Source: Phyto melanocephala (lineage: Eukaryota; Arthropoda; Insecta; Diptera; Rhinophoridae). Taken from it: a stretch of 64,000 nt of DNA. Made by a program: the position numbers and the translations under genes. Shown in pieces: positions 1 to 10,670 of this stretch (its first letter is position 1; every line of letters begins with the position of its first letter). The stretch spans positions 168,682,235 to 168,746,234 of the forward strand of contig OW799233.1 of the NCBI GenBank assembly GCA_941918925.1, written 5' to 3'. The notes under the pieces were generated by a model that saw nothing but the letters and a program-made list of their open reading frames with translations, did not search any database and had not been told where the DNA came from.

Positions 1-59
1 AGATGTTTAAAAAATTGTTATTGTAAAGAGTACAATATTTTTATAAGAAAATATCAACT

Positions 60-610
60 TTTTTTTTGCATTTCATTTGACATTTCTCAATCTCAGACTA
101 ACTCAATTTGAACCATGGAAAGATACGCAATCAAGAGACGCTTTTAAATATTAAAGATTTTTATAAAAATGGGCGTTCAAATCAAAATGCATTTTGTGCA
201 CTTCGTAATTCTTTTGATCAACATAATCGTTCAAATTCGTCCACAACTGGGAAAATTGTATAACATATTTAATTTTCTGCAAAACAGGTCTGTATAAAAT
301 GTTAGAAAATCTGTGAATGCCTTCTTAGTGCGTTGAATGGGAACCACTGCTGGTTTTTGCGATAGTGTGGCAAAAGAGCAGTCAACCTCGACTCATCATC
401 ATGCCCAACAATTGAGCATCAACAGTGTCATTGAAAATTTGGACTATCGGATCGAGGTGTGCCGCCTAGGTTGGGGGGGCTATTTGGCCGATATTTTGTT
501 CCATACATAATTGAAGCATACAAATATTATCATTATAAAAATAAATAAATAATAATTTCATAATAATTTTATTCAAAATCAACATATTCCCTGAAAATTA
601 AACCACCCAT
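60..610 (+). mobile_element. MarN mariner-derived element in family A copy 1
   Basis: Decayed copy of a short mariner-derived element. It carries the start of a mariner helix-turn-helix domain (a frame reading YAIKRRF, then in a shifted frame the block NAFCALRNSFDQHN) and the C-terminal tail where intact relatives read GGHLADIL. The whole catalytic core is missing. The right terminus is the degenerate 'ttaaaccaccca'; the left terminus is lost or diverged near base 60. It sits at the same position inside family A as in copies 2, 3, 5 and 6. Confidence 0.7.
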
Positions 611-831
611 TTTAACTTCGGTATGCTGGTAAAATGTTTTCGTAAATTTAGTCTTTCAATGAAAGTGACCGTTAAAATACGCGTGTCAATAAAGTTTCTG
701 CGAATGAACATAACTTGATATTTCAATATAGTCCTTTAGTATTCTAAAATCTTTATTCATAGAGAAATTACACGAATTTAAGAGGAAAGTTTTATCTACG
801 AAATAGTCCTAATTTATTTTTGTTATCTTAT

Positions 832-1114
832 GTTCTCCTGAAGTTATGCTCTATTAATAATGGGAATTTAGGAAAATATTGACCTAAAAAAAAAATTATC
901 TCTAAACATTATAAACAATTTATTTTCATGTCCTAATGGGTAACAAATTTTAAAATTATACAAAACTTATTTCGTTTGAAAATCTTTTAAAAGCAAAATG
1001 TCATAGAAGTTTAAAAATCAAAATCTTACTAATAAATTTCCCGTTTTAGAAAAATGCAGAGAATGTATATTTTAAGTCACCCTGTGACCCTTAAAATTTA
1101 ACCACCCTTTACAA
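832..1114 (-). repeat. Nested element X (MarN-type terminus), copy in family A copy 1
   Basis: Block of about 280 bp whose reverse complement reads 'gggtggttaaattttaaggg' followed by 'cacagggtgacttaaaa' and ends near 'ggagaacataag'. The same block occurs at 14048-14343 in plus orientation and at 33460-33670. Relative to the host repeat it is inverted here compared with copy 3, so it inserted or flipped independently. The outer 20 bp match the MarN terminus, which suggests a related short non-autonomous mariner element. No coding content is seen. Confidence 0.6.
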
Positions 1115-1245
1115 AAGAATAGATAGATAAAAATATAATATAAAAAATATATCTTAAATATTCAAATACATATTTTAAATCTACTGATGCACATTTTTTT
1201 ATATTTTTAAATCTATAACCTCATAAAACTGTGGGAACAAATATG

Positions 1246-1500
1246 TATGTTTAGAGTTGGGCACAAATTGTTACTCTAGCTAATTTTTTGTCAACAACCT
1301 CGGTCATTTCCGTTTTCACGAACCCTCATTAAAAATCCCTTGTGGAATGAAAAAGGTTGTTAGCATGCCATCTAGTAGTTGCTAGTAGAGTCATTCATCT
1401 TATCATCTTTATCTTATATTTAGCTACAGTACAATAAATGGTGCAGTGTAAGATGAATAAATGCTTATATATATGACTAATATATTTTTATAAAAATTTA
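1246..1500 (+). repeat. Nested block Y in family A copy 1
   Basis: Starts near 'agttgggcacaaat' and includes 'caacctcggtcatttccg' and 'agcatgccatctagtagt'. A diverged counterpart lies at 33128-33410 on the opposite strand, and a shorter one at about 14345-14490 in copy 3. It is repetitive and non-coding; boundaries are approximate because all copies are embedded in family A. Confidence 0.5.
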
Positions 1501-2127
1501 AAGAAAAAAGTGTGCGTGACACATCTATTTTCCGTTATAACGAAGACTTTGACCAAAAAGCCATGTTTGCAAAATTTCAGAATCGTATATGTAGCTTTGT
1601 CAGTTTTATTACGTTTTAAATTTAAAATATACACTGTGCGGTATAAATTTTCGTACATTTTGATCTATAACTCTCTTCCTAATTCATAGATTTAAGCGAT
1701 TTTCAGGGAAAAATATTCTTTTGACTCGATAAATATATATTTGAAGTTTCATGACTCTACGTTTATGCGTCTGGACACAATTCCATTTTATTCGATGTGC
1801 GAAGGACACGGTTTTTTTGACCTACTCTTGCTTTACGAGCTATAACTCTCTTCCTGATATTCCGATTTAGCCCATTTATAATACCAAACAAACCTTGTCT
1901 ATAAGAAAGATTCTGGCTAAATTTGAGCTCCCTAGCTTTTTCGGTGTGACCTCTATCGTGCTTTCAACAGACAGACAGACGGACGGACATAGCTAGATCG
2001 TCATAAAATCAAACCCCGATTCAGAATATATATACTTTATGGGGTCTAAAATGGATATTTCGATGTGTTACAAACGGAATGACAAAATGAATATACCCCT
2101 ACCATTTTTTTGGTGGCGGGTATAAAA

Positions 2128-5100
2128 AATATTGAAATTTACGCACATTTATTAAGCGGGTAGTCTTGTTTCGTCAGCTGATAATTTTTTTCTTCACCTA
2201 TTTTAAATTTTAGCTGTCAAATTCTATAGATAAAAAACCCTCTCCTCTCTCATATATTTCAAATGTTAAACTTCAAATATTCATATCCATATAAACAGAA
2301 AAATTTTCTCCGAACTGCAATTACCTGATGAATTAGTATGCCTTGCTTTAAATATTGAAAATTAAGTCAATCAAATTTGAACTTATATTTGCTTGCAGGG
2401 TAATCACCACTATAAAAACATGATTAATACAGATTTATCAAACACTACTAATGAAGTTATATTTACCTCTATATGGAAGTAAAAACAAATCATACATTTA
2501 TTAATGCGTTGCGTTAGACAGTTGGGTATGTTTGTATGTATGAATATTTGTGTGTATGCTCATGTGTGTATGCTCATATGTGGAGATGGTTTTAGACATT
2601 TCTGTTTATCGAGAATAAACTTTTGTGTGTTTTGGTGTAAGAGTTAATTTAATTATTAAATTTATCATAAAAGCTTAAAAATATACACTATCCCAGCAAA
2701 CCATAAATATTGAATGATGTTTATATATATTTTATACAAAATGAGATTATCATAATTTCATAATTAGAAAAAAAACATGTTTTATTATATCTGAAAATTA
2801 CTTTCAAAAAACTGACAAAAATCTATATAAACGATTGTAAAGGGCAGAGTAATAATTTTTATATTGTCATATGTTTTCAAAAAAGCCCTAAGTTTCTAAA
2901 AAATCAAAATCGACATATTCCAGCTACTACACTACTACTACTAATTCTACTCTCTTGTAATTAAATATAACATTCTTATCAACCAAATTCTAAAAACTCT
3001 TTGATTCATGGAACAAAAATGAAACCCATCCTTGTAGGTAAAAAATATATAAAAAAAAATATTTTAAAAAGAAGTGGTAACATTGAAATGATCTCAAAGT
3101 ATTCATACCAAAAGATTTTTATGATTTTTATAGTATTAACCATACGAGAATGAGTAAAAAACCTGCAGATAATATTGGACTACGTAGTCCATTGCAGTTA
3201 AAAAGGAATAGTTAGTACATAGTTATGGCACATAATGGCAGTAATGGCTCACGTCCTTTTCAAACAAGAGTTTGTAGTAAGACGACAAGTTTTCGTAGTT
3301 TGGCAATTGTATAAGTTATTTCAAATCTGTATTATGGTCGTTCAGGTCCTCTATCAATTAGTGATGACTACAGCTATATAATGAAAAGCTGGGTCTAGCC
3401 TAAGAATATCGCAATATTAAATTGGCCATGTTTTCTCTATATATTTGGGTGGTATTTGCCTTAGTCCCAGTCCATTACGAAGTATATTTTAAATATTTTT
3501 TTAAATAAAATTTTTCTCTTTTTTGGTTTTTTTTGTTGCTTACCTTTTATGTTTTTTAGTAAAACTAAAATTAATGAAGAAAATAAGAAAACTTATCCTT
3601 GAGATTATAATTTTTTTTCTAATTGACATACGGTTTTTTCTACTTCAGGGAAAATAATTCCTTAAAAGCGTAAATTTCATATCTCTGCAAATAGTAAAAA
3701 CGCTGGATCTTGTTCTTCAAATAGTAATTCTTTATTAAAAAAATTTTAAACTGAACAAATTTTAAACCATTGATGGTTAATTTTTCATATTAAATAGTTT
3801 TTCATTCTCATGTAAAACTTATTGCAAGTAACTTAGGACTTTATTGAAATCATGTGGCGATATATTTTATAAAATCCTTCAAACTATATAGACAATTGTA
3901 CAAATCTCTCAACAATGTGTCTTAAAATTCAGAGCACGTGAGGCTATCTATAAGAATGCGGTTCAGAAAACCGTTCGAATTAAACAGATTCTTATTCGAA
4001 TGCGAATCTTTATAGAGTTAAAGCAACTATAAAAATATGAATACTTTTATTAATCACGTAGTTACATACATATCAAAATATATATTTGCATTAAAATAAT
4101 AACCAAAATATTTAGCTTTATTTGGTTTCAAAGCTTTACTTCCGAGTCGATGAATATGAGTGGAAGGGGGTCTTTCACATAACATCTCTGTGTCAAAATC
4201 ATTTCATCTGTTGTCGTTTTGCTGGGCTGGAACGAAACACTAACGAAGGTTGAAGAGTTCACTTATGTACTTATGTCTGTATCCAAGTATGTATATGTGT
4301 GTAAGTAAATTGAAAAGAAGCCTTCTTGTGTTCTGCATGTGTCTATAATTTAAAAATATTAAAATGTAAATTAGTTTTTGTCTTAAATTGCGAGCATTGT
4401 ATTTGTGCTTGTAATAATAAATAGGAATATTTTGTTGTTACACTCTATGCAAATTGTTTAAGGGGACTTCATATTAATTATTTGTTATGTAGATGGCAAA
4501 AATAGAAACAAACAATTTTATTTTAATTGATTATCTAGATAAAAATATTTTTTTTTGAACCAAATTTAAGGGTTAAATTTCTTGTTTTTCTATTTTCAAT
4601 ATTTCGCAATTTTCAAATAATGTGCAAAAAGTCAAAAGATTTTTTTAGATATTTTATACCAAAAAAAATTTACGTTACACAAATTCCCGCATGATTTTTT
4701 ATTACCCTTCGAATTCTTAGGGGAACATAAACTTACTAACCCATTAAAATTTATTGTTGTGTTTCAGACCTTTAGGTTTATTTTGTTTGGTGTATTTTGT
4801 TAATTAATAAGTATATCAAGAACATGCACAAGATTTTGGTAAAACAAAAACAGCTAATTATTAAGTTTTGAGCATGTCAACCAAGTTATCTTTACATCGT
4901 AATTACCTCACGTAAAAAGGATATACTTAAACTCCTCCACATATATACATACGTACACACAAGTTTAAGTAAGTCAAAGGTTTGAAGAATATGAAACTAA
5001 AAAATAATTTTTTAATCAATTTTACCACATGTTAACCAAGCGTCTTTGTTGAAAAATCTTTGATATTTTACAATAATTGCGCTTGTTTGTTTGTATGTAT

Positions 5101-6016
5101 ATAAATGAGAGTACCAAGTTATATTAATTGAAAATGGCGAAATTGTTCAGTTATGTGTATGTGCATTTTTTTACATTTCGTAATGAAGAAATTTAAATTA
5201 AAAATAAAAATAAAAACAAAAAATTATGAAAATAATTTTAAGAAATTTTTATTTAAAATTATGTCAGCCTTGTGGCCGTTACGACTTGAACTTACATGCT
5301 GACGACTTAAAAAAACATGCTGTATTATTGTTGTAAATTTTTTGTAATAAACTAGACTGCTTTGACGACGCACATAGGGGTATTGTGCAAATTAAGCTGG
5401 GTATCACTTATTTTTAGCTTATTAAAAGTTATCGAGTCCTCTTAGATCAGTGAAGCTTGGCAAAAATATGTCTTGTAGGCTGGTAAATATTGAAAACAAG
5501 AAAAATCAGATAAAGAGTTCTTAATGTAAACTAATCCTTCCTCCCTCTGAAAAATTCTAATTTTTTCAGTTTTCCTATACTTTTGTGTAGCAGAATCTTT
5601 TGTTTCTGCTAGGGATATAAGATTTAGGAATAAAGATATGAGTAAATACTATAAAGGGGTATGTGAAGTTAATAGCTTTTAGAGTAATATATGGTTTTCG
5701 TGTTCAGAGAAAGATTTTTTTTTGAAACTGTCTTTAAAAAAAGTTCTATACTTGATGATGTATGGTGTTCTTTATTTTGTTGTCTTCAGGTAGGCCCTAA
5801 TATACTTATATAGCTTATCATATTATTAAATAATTTCTAACAAAAATTAAATAAATTAAAAATACATAAAACTAAAACAAAACAAACACCATGCTTATTA
5901 GTCAGAAATAAAATGTTTATTTAAACTTTATAATATTTGCCAAAACCTCGTCCTCATTTAACGGATAAAGATATCCATTAATGTAAAGAAATATTTGATA
6001 CACAAACTAATTTAAA
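2128..6016. other. AT-rich stretch without recognised genes
   Basis: About 3.9 kb with no frame that looks protein-coding and no recognised transposase. The only structures seen are short: a direct repeat of 'tgtgtatgctcatgtg' type near 2550-2580, degenerate ATAC/GTAT microsatellite near 4265-4305, and an imperfect inverted cluster of ttcgaat/attcgaat motifs at 3960-4015. Nothing here supports a gene call. Confidence 0.6.
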
Positions 6017-7834
6017 ACAAGTAAGAGCACTATATTCGGCTGTGCCGAATCTTTTATACCCACCACCAATTCTGTGTACATTTAAAGCACATTATTTATT
6101 ATTTTATTAATTGCTATGAAATAATCTCTTTATAATAAAATATGTATCACTTTCTTTGTAGAGGGTGGTTAAATTTTAAAGGCCCATGTTGAAGGTGAAC
6201 TACACCTAGTCGTTAAATTTGTTTTCTGCATTTCATTTGATATTTCTCAATACTCAATTTGATCCGTGGAAAGATACGCAAATGAGCAACGCTTAAAAGT
6301 TATTCAGGTTTTCTATAAAAATGGGCGTTGAAATAAAAATGCATTTTGTGCACTTCGTAATTCTTTTGGTCAACATAATCGTTCAAATTCGTCCACAATC
6401 GGGAGAATTGAAAAAATATTTAAATTTCTGCAAAGCAGGTCTGTATAAAATGTTAGAAAATCTGTAAATGCCTTCTTATTCCTTGAATGGGAACCATTGC
6501 TGTTTTTTGCGATAGTGTGGTAAAAGAGCAGTCAACTTCGACTCATCATCATGCCCAACAATTGAGCATCAACATTGTCAGTGAAAATTTGGACCATCAG
6601 ATAGAGGAGTGGCACCAAAAATCGGGAGGACCATTTGGCAGATATTTTGTTCAATACATAATTGCACAATACAAATATTATCATTATAAAAAGAAATGAT
6701 AATAATTTCTTAAATAATTTAATTCGATATGATAGTAAAATGTTTTCGTTAATTTAGTCACTTAGTGAAAGTGGGCGTTAAAGCAGGCGTTTCAATAAAG
6801 TTTCTGCTAATAAATATAACTTAGATATTTCAATATAGTCCTTTATTTTCCCAAAAACTTTGACATCAGAGAAATTACATGAATTTAAGATAAACCGTTA
6901 TATGGTAGGTAGGCGTTAAAGTGGGCATGTCACCTTGATTTTTTGGCATAACAATTACATTGATTAGAAGAATATACGTAGCAAATTTAATCATCATACC
7001 TCAAATTTTGTCGGTTTTATGAGATTTTAAATTTCATCAACGGTAGATAACGTGAAAAGTGGGCGTTATAGTAGGCGTGTCAAAGTTGTTTTTGCTAATG
7101 AGTACAACTTAGATATTCCAATATAGTCCTTTATTATTCCAAAATCTTTATTAATAGAGAAATTATATGAATTTTAAATAAATAGTTATATGAGATGTGG
7201 GCGTAAAAGTGGGCGTGGCACATTAATTTTCCGTTGCAAAAAAGCCTTTTACCAAAAAGCAAAGTGTGCAAAAGTTCACAAGCGTACATCTAATTTTGTC
7301 CGTTTTATTAGGTTTTAAATTTTAAATATACTGAAAAATACACTGCGCGGTATAAATTTTCGTACATTTTTATCTATAACTCCTTTTCTAATGCATAGAT
7401 GTAAGCAATTTTTTTGACTCGAGAAATCTATATTCGAAGTTTCATGACTGTATGTTAATGCGTTTGGACACAATTCCATTTTATTCGATGTCCGAAGGAC
7501 ACGGTTTTTTCGACCTACTCTTGCATTACGAGCTATAACTCTCTTCCTAATATTCCGATTTAGCCCATTTTCAATAAAAAACCTTGTCGTATAAGAAAGA
7601 TTCTGGCAATATTTGAGCCCCCTAGCTTTTTCGGTGCGATCTCTATCGTGCTTTCAACAGACGGACCGACGGACAGACGGACATACGGACGGACATAGCT
7701 AGATCGTCATCAAATCAAACCCAGATTCAGAATATATATACTTTATGGGGTCTAAAATAGATATTTCGATGTTTTACAAACGGAATGACAAAATGAATAT
7801 ACCCCCACCATTTTTTTGGTGGCGGGTATAAAAA
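6017..7834 (+). repeat. Family A dispersed repeat, copy 2 (complete ends)
   Basis: Complete at both ends. It starts 'acaagtaagagcactat', followed by the perfect hairpin ATTCGGC-tgt-GCCGAAT and 'cttttatacccaccacc'. It ends in the GACG/GACA microsatellite (7661-7700), 'ctttatggggtctaaaat' and 'ggtggcgggtataaaa'. The interior holds a MarN copy and two 288-bp tandem units, with G-rich starts at 6909 and 7197. A terminal hairpin plus GTCY/TA microsatellites fits DINE-1/mini-me-like Helitron derivatives; the class is inferred. Confidence 0.85.
6161..6722 (+). mobile_element. MarN mariner-derived element in family A copy 2
   Basis: Begins 'gagggtggttaaattttaaa' right after a TA. It keeps a mariner helix-turn-helix relic (FCALRNSFGQHNRSNS in one frame) and a C-terminal stub. 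Its right terminal repeat is missing, replaced by 'aatttaattcgatatga', so this copy has a small terminal deletion and could not be mobilised in the usual way. The 70-residue frame at 6487-6699 lies inside it and is a by-product, not an independent gene. Confidence 0.75.
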
Positions 7835-8383
7835 TATGTAAATATACTAAGTTGTTAGAAATTATTAAAAAAAAAATTTAATTGCTTCAACGTGTAAAGA
7901 TAACTATTGAGATCAGTTGATAAAGGAGTTGTAAACTTAATAATTTTAATATTAAAACAACAAAAACCAACATATGTAATTTACATTAATTTAGATAAAT
8001 GATTAAAAATAAAAACAAACAAATAAATTTTATGTGAGCTTCTTATAAAAACCATTATAAAAATATAAGCATTTCTAACATATGAAGTAAATATTATTTT
8101 GTATATTTTTTTTTAAATCCAAAACTTTAAATATTTCTTATAGATTCTAGTAACTTGTTATATTCCAAGTTACGTTATATTTCACTCTTTGTTTTGTATT
8201 TTCCAAACGTTACATATGTTCCAAAGAAGGTTTTTTTATGAAAATGATGATAGCTGTCTCCAAAATATGTTTAAGAATGTTTTTTTTTAACAATTTCTAA
8301 CAAAGCTATCGTCCAAAGGGCACAGTTTTAGCAGTTTTTTGTATTTCCAGGATATGTCGGAGTATAAAATACATTGTACCATA
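7835..8383. other. AT-rich stretch, nothing recognised
   Basis: About 550 bp of AT-rich sequence between a family A copy and a MITE. No coding frame, repeat or RNA was recognised. Confidence 0.5.
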
Positions 8384-8644
8384 TCGATCCCTGTGCGCAA
8401 ATATATCATATGTTACAAAAACAAAATTTTACAGAAGAGCGTTTTTATTACTTTTAATATATAAAAACGTAGATAACACTGCTACAGACGATAAAATGTA
8501 CACAGTGTTATCTCCATAACTAAAACAGTTATCGCAATAATATTTTATCAGAAGCTGAATTAATAGATGTAGAACCAATCTGCGTAAAAAAAGTCGATTT
8601 CTAAAACAAACGTAACAAACGATAACTTCGCTCACAGGGATCGA
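8384..8644. mobile_element. MITE with TCGATCCCTGTG termini
   Basis: A 261-bp element with terminal inverted repeats starting TCGATCCCTGTG (with ATATCGATCCCTGTG including the flank) at both ends and TA at both flanks, consistent with a TA target duplication. The inverted similarity continues loosely for about 45 bp inward (shared GTTAC and AAAAC blocks). In the middle, AGATAACACTG and CAGTGTTATCT form a perfect 11-bp inverted repeat at about 8471-8512, so the element can fold into a long hairpin. There is no transposase; the 68-residue minus-strand frame inside is chance. Probably a Tc1/mariner-type MITE, judged only from the TA flanks. Confidence 0.75.
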
Positions 8645-9899
8645 TATTCTTGCAAGATAAGTAGATATAATATATATGCATTCAAATAATATTAATTATT
8701 TTTATTTATTAATAAAAAAATAAAAAAAATAAAATCATTTTGGCTGCACATAATTGTAGTTTCTTGTTTTTAGTGCCGTCATGCAAATCTTTACAATATT
8801 TTTACATGTGTGTAAAATTTAAAGTACATGTATTTGCATTAAAATATTAAATAACGGGTCATATGTTGGGAGCTTCTTTTTATTAATTGTATTTTAGCTG
8901 TTACGCTTAACTATTGGCTAATTGTTATTCAGTATTGTTTAATAATTCAACGCAACACAACTTACTATGCAGAAACGCCACAAATTATTTACTTGTATCG
9001 TGACTTGTAAGTGAAATTTTTGTTCCTACAAAAATTTTGATTACTTTCCAAGTTAAATTTCGTATTATGAATTTCCCGTGGAATTTTTCCCATTTCATTA
9101 AAAAGCAGTTCAAAATAAAATAGGCAATTAGAGAATATTGAATGTAGGTAAAATAAATTTGCGTAATATCCATGGAGAATTCATGTTCGATTAATATGGA
9201 AGGGAAAGGAGAAATATCACGAATGGAAAAATTTTCTCGATATGGACGACTATAGTAATTATGATAATAGGAACCATATGGTGTGCATCGTCGGGTATGT
9301 GAGCCCACATTGCTTTAATCCCGTAAATGGCAAAATATTGTGATTGTGTCGAAAGGTGTTTGTGTAAAGACCATGACGGATCAATACAATGTCGTACGCA
9401 ATATCCTGTTGTTTTGATTAATTTTGTATCAAGGTCTATCTAAGGTTTATATCTAAGGCTTTGAAAAAATCTTGGTGGAGAATAATAAAAACTCAATTTT
9501 TTTGCAACAAAATGTTTTGATCAGACCAATTTGCTACATAAATCCAACGCTTGGTGTTGCCCGGTTTGCATTTAAAAATGGGACATGACTAAACATAACC
9601 CGAATAATAGTATTGGTTTTCTTCTCCGAAACTGAAGCTTATGATGGGTGAAGCTTATAGGTGCATTCATAAACGCATGTTGCTTTGCAGTAAAAATTCA
9701 GAATTTCAGTAAAAGGCAACGCTTAAATTTTTTTGAGATATATTTTGATCCAAATGCTTTAATATTTTTTGCCTCCCTTTAAAAAAAAAATTTAGGTTTG
9801 CAATTTTTTACTGCAAAAAACAGGCGTTCAGCAATTCACCAAGTAAGAACTAGTTAGATGGCAATAATTACTTGTGCCAAATTTGTTTTACTCTTCACA
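8645..9899. other. AT-rich stretch; unassigned slightly GC-richer block at 9280-9700
   Basis: About 1.25 kb without a supported gene. A block at roughly 9280-9700 is less AT-rich than its surroundings. Its minus strand gives short frames, among them a 107-residue one at 8985-9308, but none resembles a family I know. It may be an old transposon fragment; this is not established. Confidence 0.4.
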
Positions 9900-10063
9900 T
9901 AGTTTGTGCCCTTGTGTATGGATATACAGACGGCCTGGCTTAGCCAAATATATTTATTAGGATATAAATAATATATATTGGGTCACAAATAAATGTAAAA
10001 AAATTCAAACGGAATGACAAACCTATATAGATGCTTTTATTCCTCAGTGTGAAGGGTATAAAA
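9900..10063 (+). repeat. Family B repeat fragment
   Basis: The right end matches the family B terminus at 25580-25647: 'cggaatgacaaacctatata' followed by 'cagtgtgaagggtataaaaa'. The left part is diverged ('gcccttgtgtatggatat') and the boundary is approximate. It is a truncated remnant lacking the terminal hairpin and the tRNA-like block of the longer copies. Confidence 0.65.
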
Positions 10064-10281
10064 AATGATTATGTTGAGAAGTCATTTTAGTGGGTATTAA
10101 TTTTTTGCGTTTATATTTTTGACTGTCCATCCTTTTTCTAATTGCGATAACGCCAGTACGTTAAAATTTAAAGTTTTGCATAATAACATAATAATATATG
10201 TATATAATCTTAAAAGAAGAGATCATGTTTCTATATACGCAAGGACACTATATGGTGTTTCAGTTACGAACTTATTTAATA

Positions 10282-10670
10282 CTAGCTGACTACTTCGGCC
10301 TTGATCGGAAGCTATTTACTAATCGTTAGTATTTCATATAAAAAAAATTAAAACACAACTTCAGTGCAAAGAAAAAATAACACATTATTGCTTAATTTAT
10401 TGCAAATGTACATGTACATATATAGTTATATAGGTAGAAGATAGATATTAAGTTTCTAAGGGTTGTCTTTAAAAACGAGAAATGAATAGTGAGCAATATA
10501 TTAAAGACTTAAATTTTCCGAGTTGTATTAGGAATTTTTAAGTTTTTTTTTACCAACCATCTACTGGAAATTTCCAATCAAATGAACAAAAAAACCAGCC
10601 AAATTGCTTCAGCAGTTCTAAAGTGATGCGATTGCATACACGGGCTATATCATTTATACATATATATAGA
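10282..10670 (-). mobile_element. Short non-autonomous Helitron
   Basis: Read on the minus strand it starts TCTATATATATGTATAAAT, the 5' TC start typical of one group of insect Helitrons, followed by 'gatatagcccgtgtatgcaa' and 'tcactttagaactgctgaag'. It ends in CTAG after 'gtcag'. It is preceded by A and followed by T, as expected for Helitron insertion between A and T without target duplication. A weak stem (CTTC/GAAG) lies shortly before the 3' end. At 389 bp it has no Rep/helicase coding sequence and depends on a partner elsewhere. Confidence 0.7.

Larger units (their letters stand above)
1..2127 (+). repeat. Family A dispersed repeat, copy 1 (left end outside window)
   Basis: This is the right-hand part of a long dispersed repeat that recurs six more times in the window. 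Its right end shows the family hallmarks in order: a purine-rich block (ctatcgtgctttcaacag), a GACA/GACG (GTCY on the other strand) microsatellite near 1969-1990, a TA-rich block before 'ctttatggggtctaaaatgg', and the terminus 'ggtggcgggtataaaa'. The GTCY plus TA microsatellite architecture is the one described for dipteran mini-me/DINE-1 (Helitron-like) elements; assignment to that group is inference. The copy holds three nested pieces (a MarN relic, element X and block Y), described separately. No long coding frame belongs to the repeat itself; short frames that cross it are by-products of its composition. Confidence 0.8.

Noticed and set aside
6487..6699. 70-residue frame (MGTIAVFCDSV...), with a similar frame at 56375-56620
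   Set aside because: Inside MarN; only the last part touches the decayed transposase tail and the N-terminal part is non-homologous. Repeated because MarN is repeated.
8985..9308. 107-residue minus-strand frame
   Set aside because: No recognisable motif, and composition as expected for AT-rich non-coding DNA. Left as unassigned.
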